NCBI GenBank assembly: GCA_900539625.1
Contig: UQCW01000061.1
Coordinates: 1-12,966 of the forward strand
Direction: 5' to 3'
DNA length: 12,966 nt
From: an uncultured Prevotella sp.
GTDB taxonomy: Bacteria; Bacteroidota; Bacteroidia; Bacteroidales; Bacteroidaceae
Both the position numbers and the translations under genes were made by a program. Shown piece by piece: positions 8,254 to 12,966 of the stretch (its first letter is position 1; every line of letters starts with the position of its first letter). The notes under the pieces were generated by a model. That model had not been told where the DNA came from. It made no database searches and saw only the letters and a program-made list of their open reading frames with translations.

Positions 8254-8294
8254 GGATATATTCTGCCTTTTTAAGAGGTGGATATAATATATCC
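8254..8294 (-). other. AT-rich hairpin between the GT14 and GT4 genes
   Basis: GGATATATT (8254-8262) pairs with AATATATCC (8286-8294), and within it GGATATAATATATCC (8280-8294) is itself a near-perfect palindrome, so two mutually exclusive hairpins are possible. It begins six bases beyond the GT14 stop codon. There is no clean U-tract after it on the minus strand. It could be an RNA processing or stability element, or a weak attenuator; function is not established. Confidence 0.3.
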
Positions 8295-8299
8295 TTATT

Positions 8300-9184
8300 T
8301 CAAAATGCACGTTCAATCGCCCTCACCACTTCCATCTCCCGCGACGAGAACTTGCGGGCGAAGAAGGCGGAAGAATTGAGCAGTTCGTCAGCATCATCGG
8401 CCCGCCAGACATAGGGCGAACCGCGTTGCCAGTCGATTTTCCGCAACGTGGCACGCTCAAGGTCCTCACCTTCTGCGTCGTAGATGTTTTGACGGAAGGG
8501 AGAGTTCCACAGGGCCGTTTGCAGAAATATCTCATCGGGACAGAGCGTACGGCGGAAACGGGCGCGGAGGCGTGGCTCCTGCTCTATCAGATAACGGCAG
8601 AAAGCATCGGTGACGCTCACCCAATTGCTGCCCTTGCGAAAATCATAACCAGCGCTGCGGCGCTTGAATCCCGTCATTTTCTGAAGCAAGAGGGCGAGAT
8701 TCCGACAAGGCGCCGTCAAGCGGTGCGCCCATATCCCTTTATCTTTGAGGTGGCGGGTGAAAAAGTAATAGCGATTGACCTTACGTCGCAAATCCCGCAC
8801 ATGCCCTGGCGTATTCCAAAAGCCGACAAACTCACGGCCAGCATGCTCTTCAAAATAGGCCACCAGTGTTTGTGGCGACTTGAGCAGGAGGTCAACGCCC
8901 GACAGAAGGTGGCAGTAGGCATAACGGCCTTGCTGCATGGCCGCGCGGAAAAGGCGCATCTCTACGTCCATCAGACTGATGTCGCCCCAACACACCGCCA
9001 AGGGATGCTCGAGAAGGAAATAGCGCCCGAGGGAGGGTTTGTATGAAGAGAAACGCTCGCGCATTGCCGTTGCCCTGGCATCGATGTGGAGAAACACGTC
9101 AAAGTCGGGCGCATCAAGTTGGCGCAGCAAAACGGCCAGTATCTCTGGCTCATTGTGGGCTATGATTAAGAAAGCGTGGCGCAT
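8300..9184 (-). CDS. GT14-family (core-2/I-branching-type) glycosyltransferase
   Basis: This 294-residue cytoplasmic protein matches the Branch family known from animal beta-1,6-N-acetylglucosaminyltransferases and xylosyltransferases, and from bacterial homologues. Signatures seen are FLIIAHNEP (5-13), HIDAR (33-37), HLLSGVDLLLKS (92-103), GSNWVSVT (185-192) and PDEIFLQT (216-223). The family inverts and is metal-independent; the acidic residue of PDE is a candidate catalytic base. The tail, with RKIDWQRGSPYVWR (248-261) and FFARKF, is the form common in bacterial members. It probably adds a branching sugar, possibly GlcNAc, to a surface glycan, but donor and linkage are inference. It is preceded by the GT2 gene at 48 bases. 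ATG start; length is normal for bacterial members. Confidence 0.88.
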   Translation of the reverse strand: MRHAFLIIAHNEPEILAVLLRQLDAPDFDVFLHIDARATAMRERFSSYKPSLGRYFLLEHPLAVCWGDISLMDVEMRLFRAAMQQGRYAYCHLLSGVDLLLKSPQTLVAYFEEHAGREFVGFWNTPGHVRDLRRKVNRYYFFTRHLKDKGIWAHRLTAPCRNLALLLQKMTGFKRRSAGYDFRKGSNWVSVTDAFCRYLIEQEPRLRARFRRTLCPDEIFLQTALWNSPFRQNIYDAEGEDLERATLRKIDWQRGSPYVWRADDADELLNSSAFFARKFSSREMEVVRAIERAF

Positions 9185-9232
9185 AAAGGCATTTCTGGTT
9201 ACGATGGTGTATGAAGGGAAAACGAGGAATAG

Positions 9233-10144
9233 TTACAGGAGTCCTTTAAAAATCTCGGGCATCGGGTTGTCTTCACACACGAAACCGTCGCGCGTGAGAC
9301 GGTCGAGGGCTGGCAGACCGATGACGCGGTTGTATTCCTCTTCCAGACGTCCTTCTTTATAGAGGGCATAGAAGTAGCGCCAATGGCGGCCGCCGTGACG
9401 GCCTTTGTGCTGCTCGAGTTGCTTGCCGCCGTTAATCATCTTGGCCATAAACTGCTCGCGGCCACGCACACTATAATGATAGACCACGATATTACTGCGC
9501 CTTTCGCGCTGCGGCAGCATCTTCACCTTATGGTTTCCCATGGAGATTTGCAGATAGCCATCCGCACGGTGGGCCACTTTCTTGTTTTGCCTTTCGAAAA
9601 TGGAATAGAGCGAGAGGTCGTAGGCTTCATAGTTTTCCACATACCTCACGGTGCGCCGCCATTCTGTCCAAGGCACATCGTCTTCGGGATAGACACTCCG
9701 CATCTCGCAGGCCAAAACGTTCGCGCCCGTATCGGTCATTTCGCTTTTGAGCGAACCAGAAGGTGTAAACCAAAATTCGTCGGCATCGGCGTTGATGACC
9801 CAATCGGCGTGGTGCTTCGTCTTGGCCAGCCACACCATACGGTCCACCCACCGTTTCTGTTCATAGTCGGTGGCGGTTTCCTCAATGATGTCCAATATCC
9901 AGCCGCGTTTCTGATATTGCTTCAGGATTTGCGGTGTATCATCGGTGGAGTTATTGTCGGTGACGATAAATCCGTCCACCCCCATCCGGTGGTGGAACTC
10001 CAAATTATGCGCCAACATCTGCGCTTCGTTTTTCACCAACAACGTCATAATGAGGCGCGGATGGCGGGTGCGGCGCAGCGTCTTCGGCAATTCAGCGAGG
10101 GCCCGGCAAATCTTGAGGCCAAGTCCCGGCGTTTTCATACTCAT
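9233..10144 (-). CDS. GT2-like glycosyltransferase (GT-A fold, Glyco_tranf_2_4 type)
   Basis: This 303-residue enzyme carries a GT-A core. LIMTLLVKNEAQML (31-44) starts the nucleotide-binding fold, TDNNSTDDT (62-70) follows the second strand, and DADEFW (120-125) is the DxD-type motif that binds a metal and the sugar nucleotide. The sequence resembles the GT2/GT92-like group often found in bacterial LPS and capsule loci. The C-terminal half (VVYHYSVRGREQF and following) is basic, with no membrane segment. It probably acts on the cytoplasmic face of the inner membrane; sugar and acceptor are unknown. It lies between the GT11 gene (88-base gap) and GT14 (48-base gap). No -7 promoter match was seen in either gap. 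Start is ATG at 10144, with a second ATG two codons later. Confidence 0.85.
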   Translation of the reverse strand: MSMKTPGLGLKICRALAELPKTLRRTRHPRLIMTLLVKNEAQMLAHNLEFHHRMGVDGFIVTDNNSTDDTPQILKQYQKRGWILDIIEETATDYEQKRWVDRMVWLAKTKHHADWVINADADEFWFTPSGSLKSEMTDTGANVLACEMRSVYPEDDVPWTEWRRTVRYVENYEAYDLSLYSIFERQNKKVAHRADGYLQISMGNHKVKMLPQRERRSNIVVYHYSVRGREQFMAKMINGGKQLEQHKGRHGGRHWRYFYALYKEGRLEEEYNRVIGLPALDRLTRDGFVCEDNPMPEIFKGLL

Positions 10145-10232
10145 ATATATAGAATTATAAATGGGTGATCAATCACGGATGACAGAAGAAAGCGATTTTG
10201 CGCGTTGTTTTTTTGCTGGGCAATGCCCCTAT

Positions 10233-11108
10233 TTATTGCGGTGCCTGTGTCGCATCAAATTTCACAGGCACGAGCGTCCAGTCTTTCGGACAGATATAGG
10301 GCATCTCCGCAAGCGCCGACCAGCGGGCCGGGGCCATCACGATTTTGTCGCGGCGCGGATTGAGCCAAGCTCCCCACCATGAGAACGTGCTATTGCAAAT
10401 GACATGGTGGCGGCAGCGACTCATGAGCAGCATATCTTGCCAACTCTCGTCGGCCTTGTTCCACGTGATAAAGGTGGCATTCTTGAGCGGCAGATGCGCC
10501 GTGGCCCATTCGATGTCGTCTGAAAACACGTAATAATGGGGTGTTCGCGGCAGCCGCTCTTCAAGCTGGCGCACAGCGTCGCGATAATATGGCAACTGGC
10601 ACACGCATCCCGTGTTGCGCCAAACGGAGGGCTGGAGATAGTCGCCGCGGCGCACGTGGAGCGACACGGCATCTTCGTCGGCCTCTATCTGGCGGAGCAT
10701 ACGCAAAGTCTTTTCGTTGCAGAGCGCGGTGTTGAAGGCGAAAGCGCCACGCACTTCGTCTTCGATGTCTTTGAAATAGCGCTCGTCTTGGTAGAAGCCC
10801 TTGAAATAGACCAACGGCCACAAGCGGCGCTTGAAGAAGGCACGCAGCGTGGTCAGGTCTTGCTTGCGCTCCAAGATGGTATTGAAGAATAGGAACTCGA
10901 TGACCTTCTTGGTTTTCTGCGGCATGCAAAACTCGTCTTCGGGCAACTGCTGAAAAATGCGGTGGAGCTCGTAGCCGTTGTGCACGTGATAGTGCATCAT
11001 GTCGGAAAGGTCAATGCGGGTGTTGGGAAACAGACGTTTCATCTTCATGTAAAAAGCATAGATAAACATCTGGTTGCCCAGTCCGCCGGTCATCTTAATT
11101 AATCGCAT
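10233..11108 (-). CDS. GT11-family alpha-1,2-fucosyltransferase-like protein
   Basis: This 291-residue protein matches family 11, known for alpha-1,2-fucosyl transfer from GDP-fucose, as in FutC and bacterial O-antigen fucosyltransferases. Seen are the N-terminal MTGGLGNQMFIYAF (6-19), HVRRGDY (151-157) equivalent to the HxRRGD GDP-binding motif, FSDD (195-198) and CNSTFSWWGAWLN (238-250). The ATG at 11108 is chosen because the family starts a few residues before GGLGNQ. An upstream in-frame ATG at 11162 would add 18 residues with no family match, and it lies upstream of the predicted transcription start or very near it. It is the first gene of the glycosyltransferase operon. Fucose is the likely sugar; the acceptor (galactose or other) is not known. 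GDP-fucose synthesis genes are not in the window. Confidence 0.9.
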   Translation of the reverse strand: MRLIKMTGGLGNQMFIYAFYMKMKRLFPNTRIDLSDMMHYHVHNGYELHRIFQQLPEDEFCMPQKTKKVIEFLFFNTILERKQDLTTLRAFFKRRLWPLVYFKGFYQDERYFKDIEDEVRGAFAFNTALCNEKTLRMLRQIEADEDAVSLHVRRGDYLQPSVWRNTGCVCQLPYYRDAVRQLEERLPRTPHYYVFSDDIEWATAHLPLKNATFITWNKADESWQDMLLMSRCRHHVICNSTFSWWGAWLNPRRDKIVMAPARWSALAEMPYICPKDWTLVPVKFDATQAPQ

Positions 11109-11172
11109 ATATGAATGTAGATGGGTTAGAGAGTAAGTGTCGTGCAAGCGCGTTTCCCGCACGGCTAAGCGA

Positions 11173-11203
11173 CAAAGTTAAGGAAAAATACGGACGTGCG
11201 AAA
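11173..11203 (-). promoter_or_regulatory. Promoter of the glycosyltransferase operon
   Basis: On the minus strand TAACTTTG (11180 to 11173) fits the Bacteroidetes -7 consensus TAnnTTTG. TTTC (11203 to 11200), 19 bases upstream, is one base off the -33 TTTG. Transcription would start near 11167, leaving a leader of about 60 bases before the GT11 ATG. The rest of the 184-base gap between GT11 and the Crp-like gene shows no other gene. Confidence 0.65.
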
Positions 11204-11292
11204 CGAATTTCCGATGAATCGCCTCACAGTAGCAAGGATGTGTCGCTCAATAATGCCCCACGCCACAAGCGTTTCCGCTCTTTTGCCGGGCT

Positions 11293-11997
11293 TCATCCCT
11301 GCAAAGAAATCTCTTCAAGCAGTTTGAGGTCGGTCAAGAGGATGTCTTTGCCCTGCACCTGCAACACGCCTTCCTTAGCAAAGTCCATAAGCGTGCGGAT
11401 GGCATTGGCCGTTGTCATATTGGAGAAAGCCGCCAGGTCTTCGCGTGTGATTTGCACCATAAGGCGTCCATCGCGAGAATGAATGCCATAGATGTCGCGC
11501 AGATAGAGCAGCGATTCGGCGAGGCGGCCACGCACGTGTTTCTGCGTGAGGCTCACCATGCGACGGTCGGAAATGCCGAGGTCCTTAGCCAATTCGCTGA
11601 TAAAAAATCGCGCCACGCGGTTGTTCTCAGTGATGATTTCGCTAATAAGGCTCATCGGCACATGGGCCACGTCGGCCTCTTCAAAGGCGGCCGCCGCTGT
11701 CACATAAGGCTCATGGGCCATATGGGCACGATAGCCCAAATACTGCCCGGGACCGAGCAGACGCATAATCTGACTGCGACCGCCCACGCCGTCGCGGAAT
11801 ATTTTCACCTTACCCGAGAGCACCGCCAACAAATGGTCGGGACTTTCGCCTTCGGCATAGACAAGATGGTTCTTTTTATAGTGTTTCACTTCCATGGCAG
11901 CCTCAACGCGTGCCTGCTCTTCTTCCGTGAGCAGGGGCCATAAGCCAGCGAGTTTACGGGCCACCGAACGAAGCGGCTTGATGCTTTCTTCTGTCAT
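11293..11997 (-). CDS. Crp/Fnr-family transcriptional regulator
   Basis: This 234-residue protein has an N-terminal cyclic-nucleotide-binding-type beta barrel (~20-115), a long dimerization helix (~115-140) and a C-terminal winged helix-turn-helix (~183-212; ITREDLAAFSNMTTANAIRTL). The protein contains no cysteine, so it cannot carry an Fnr-type iron-sulfur cluster. The segment matching the phosphate-binding cassette (GPGQYLGYRAHMAHEPYV, 82-99) lacks the Arg-Ser pair that binds cAMP in E. coli Crp. Its signal is therefore unknown. It lies between the glycosyltransferase operon (same strand, own promoter) and divergent frr. Autoregulation is possible because a short inverted repeat touches its promoter. 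Targets cannot be stated. No clear terminator was seen after it, so some read-through into the glycosyltransferase operon is possible. Confidence 0.9.
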   Translation of the reverse strand: MTEESIKPLRSVARKLAGLWPLLTEEEQARVEAAMEVKHYKKNHLVYAEGESPDHLLAVLSGKVKIFRDGVGGRSQIMRLLGPGQYLGYRAHMAHEPYVTAAAAFEEADVAHVPMSLISEIITENNRVARFFISELAKDLGISDRRMVSLTQKHVRGRLAESLLYLRDIYGIHSRDGRLMVQITREDLAAFSNMTTANAIRTLMDFAKEGVLQVQGKDILLTDLKLLEEISLQG

Positions 11998-12024
11998 TAA
12001 ATCGGAGAATTAAAAATGATGATA

Positions 12025-12032
12025 CAAATTTA
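12025..12032 (-). promoter_or_regulatory. -7 element of the Crp/Fnr-like regulator gene
   Basis: TAAATTTG on the minus strand (12032 to 12025) matches TAnnTTTG and lies about 27 bases before the ATG at 11997. No convincing -33 TTTG was found at the usual distance, so this is a weaker call than the frr promoter in the same divergent spacer. Confidence 0.45.
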
Positions 12033-12046
12033 GCAAAAATATTGCT
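12032..12046. promoter_or_regulatory. Possible operator in the regulator/frr spacer
   Basis: AGCAA (12032-12036) and TTGCT (12042-12046) form an inverted repeat with a five-base spacer. It adjoins the -7 element of the regulator gene and ends six bases before the -33 of frr. Crp/Fnr proteins bind short inverted repeats, so it could be an autoregulatory site; five-base arms in AT-rich DNA can also arise by chance. Confidence 0.25.
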
Positions 12047-12051
12047 TATAG

Positions 12052-12085
12052 TTTGCAGCCAATCCAATTATTATGCGTATTTTTG
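12052..12085 (+). promoter_or_regulatory. Promoter of frr
   Basis: TTTG (12052-12055) and TATTTTTG (12078-12085) match the Bacteroidetes -33 and -7 elements, separated by 22 bases, close to the usual 19-21. The predicted start near 12091 leaves about 30 bases of AT-rich leader before the frr ATG. Confidence 0.65.
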
Positions 12086-12121
12086 TGCAACAAGTAATAC
12101 TTTAACCCTTACACCAATAAT

Positions 12122-12682
12122 ATGTTAGACGTTAAGAAATGCCTCGCCGACTGCGAGGAAAAGATGGAAATGAGTGTGCTCCACCTCGAAGATGTGCTTT
12201 CACACATCCGCGCCGGCAAAGCCAACATACACATACTCGACGAAATCCGCGTGAATAGCTACGGCTCAATGGTGCCGCTCAACAATGTATCGGCCATCAC
12301 CACGCCCGACGCACGCACCATCGCCATCAAGCCTTGGGACAAGAAAATGTTCCCCATCATCGAGAAGGCCATCATCGACAGCAATGTCGGCATCATGCCT
12401 GAGAACAATGGTGAAGTGATTCGCCTCGGCATCCCGCCTCTGACGGAAGACCGCCGCCGCGACCTCACGAAGCAGTGTAACAAGGAAGCCGAAGAATGCA
12501 AGGTGGCCATCCGCAATGCACGCCGCGACGGAATCGAGAAACTCAAGAAGGCCATCAAAGACGGCTTGAGCGAAGACGTCGAGAAGGACGCTGAAACCGA
12601 ACTGCAGAAAATCCACGACAAGCAGGTGAAGAAGGTTGAAGAGCTCTTGGCACTCAAGAACAAGGAAATCATGACGGTCTAA
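12122..12682 (+). CDS. frr: Ribosome recycling factor
   Basis: The 186-residue protein has the normal length for this factor, which works with EF-G to split the post-termination ribosome into subunits in the cytoplasm. Conserved stretches are present in order: RAGKAN (30-35), YGSMVPLNNVS (47-57), PDARTIAIKPWDK (62-74), NNGEVIRLGIPPLTEDRRR (95-113) and RNARRDG (131-137). The N-terminal and C-terminal helices form domain I, and ~31-104 the beta-rich domain II. It has its own promoter in the spacer shared with the Crp-like gene and its own terminator 27 bases after the stop codon, so it appears to be transcribed alone in this window. ATG start without Shine-Dalgarno. Nothing suggests truncation. 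This is a core housekeeping gene and marks the region as chromosomal. Confidence 0.98.
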   Translation: MLDVKKCLADCEEKMEMSVLHLEDVLSHIRAGKANIHILDEIRVNSYGSMVPLNNVSAITTPDARTIAIKPWDKKMFPIIEKAIIDSNVGIMPENNGEVIRLGIPPLTEDRRRDLTKQCNKEAEECKVAIRNARRDGIEKLKKAIKDGLSEDVEKDAETELQKIHDKQVKKVEELLALKNKEIMTV

Positions 12683-12708
12683 AAACGGCCTGCCCGTGAT
12701 TATTCATC

Positions 12709-12741
12709 AAAAGCCCTACCGCCACAACGATAGGGCTTTTT
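12709..12741 (+). terminator. Intrinsic terminator of frr
   Basis: AAAAGCCCTA (12709-12718) pairs perfectly with TAGGGCTTTT (12731-12740) around a 12-base loop. The 3' arm ends in a T-run, giving an uninterrupted stem and U-tract. The A-run on the 5' side would let it also act for minus-strand transcripts. Confidence 0.9.
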
Positions 12742-12858
12742 AGTTAGGCAACGGGGTAATTAGGAAATAGAAAACTTCTTGGGATTCCGACAGGCGACAA
12801 ACGGCAAGCACACTCATGCCGCCAGTCCCAAAGGCTCTACCCCCCAAAAAACCTAAGA

Positions 12859-12877
12859 TGTTCAAAATCCAGAAAAA
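12859..12877. repeat. 19-base dispersed motif, right copy
   Basis: TGTTCAAAATCCAGAAAAA is the exact reverse complement of 198-216. Like the left copy it lies close to a type A palindrome, here the partial copy starting near 12953, with about 75 bases between instead of 18. The surrounding 12742-12966 region contains no convincing gene. Confidence 0.75.
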
Positions 12878-12952
12878 TCTCTGCGCGTTTTTTTGCCAAA
12901 CAACAAGTGGCGAAGCATGCGCACATGATAAACGAACAAAGCGCGAAAAGGA

Positions 12953-12966
12953 GCGCCCTGAAAGGG
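12953..12966. repeat. Partial type A palindrome at the window edge
   Basis: GCGCCCTGAAAGGG runs to the end of the window. It matches the reverse complement of the palindrome at 164-180 (GCGCCCCTGAAAGGGGC) except for one missing C and the cut-off end. More of the array probably lies outside the window. Confidence 0.5.

Noticed and set aside
10165..10228. Small palindromes GTGATCAATCAC and GGGCAATGCCC between the GT2 and GT11 genes
   Set aside because: Arms of four or five bases with no U-tract in the direction of transcription; not enough for a terminator or operator call.
11109..11162. N-terminal 18-residue extension of the GT11 protein
   Set aside because: The extension has no family similarity, and the start at 11108 places GGLGNQ where GT11 proteins normally have it. 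The predicted transcription start is almost at the longer start codon.
11268..11279. Terminator hairpin after the Crp-like gene (stem AGCG/CGCT with GAAA loop on the minus strand)
   Set aside because: The stem is only four to five pairs and no U-tract follows it on the minus strand.

Overview
The window looks like the chromosome of a Bacteroidales bacterium, most likely Prevotella-like. Three things point there: promoters of the Bacteroidetes TAnnTTTG type, start codons without Shine-Dalgarno sequences, and a large secreted multidomain protease with a C-terminal module resembling a type IX secretion signal. Coding DNA is moderately GC-rich and the spacers are AT-rich. No mobile element, tRNA, rRNA or CRISPR array was seen. 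The genus is inference.

Layout. Positions 1-346 carry no gene. They hold a mosaic of short GC-rich palindromes (33-179), a 19-base motif repeated in inverted orientation at the other end of the window, and a strong minus-strand terminator. A 1503-residue papain-family (C1) protease with Fn3-like, LamG and PKD domains follows (347-4858, minus), with its own promoter. Next comes a minus-strand run of five glycosyltransferase genes, read in the order GT11 fucosyltransferase, GT2-like, GT14 branching enzyme, GT4 and GT39-like membrane glycosyltransferase (11108 down to 5108). It begins at a good promoter near 11173-11203 and ends at a strong hairpin terminator at 5036-5084; no internal promoter of the same quality was seen. 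A Crp/Fnr-family regulator (11293-11997, minus) is divergent from frr, the ribosome recycling factor gene (12122-12682, plus), which ends in a clear terminator. The last 100 or so bases again carry the 19-base motif and a partial palindrome.

How it fits together. The five transferases look like a peripheral glycan assembly or decoration unit, such as LPS/LOS outer core, a surface glycan or protein O-glycan. The cytoplasmic GT11, GT2, GT14 and GT4 enzymes would build a branched, fucosylated oligosaccharide, and the membrane GT39-like enzyme would add a sugar from a polyprenyl-phosphate donor on the periplasmic side. There is no flippase, polymerase, initiating transferase or nucleotide-sugar synthesis gene here, so other loci must supply those. 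The protease is probably exported independently. The Crp-like protein could regulate its neighbours, but nothing in the sequence proves it.

Most unusual items: the composite palindrome array with its matching module at the far end, the odd active-site cysteine context of the protease, and the pairing of GT14 branching with GT11 fucosylation in one compact operon.
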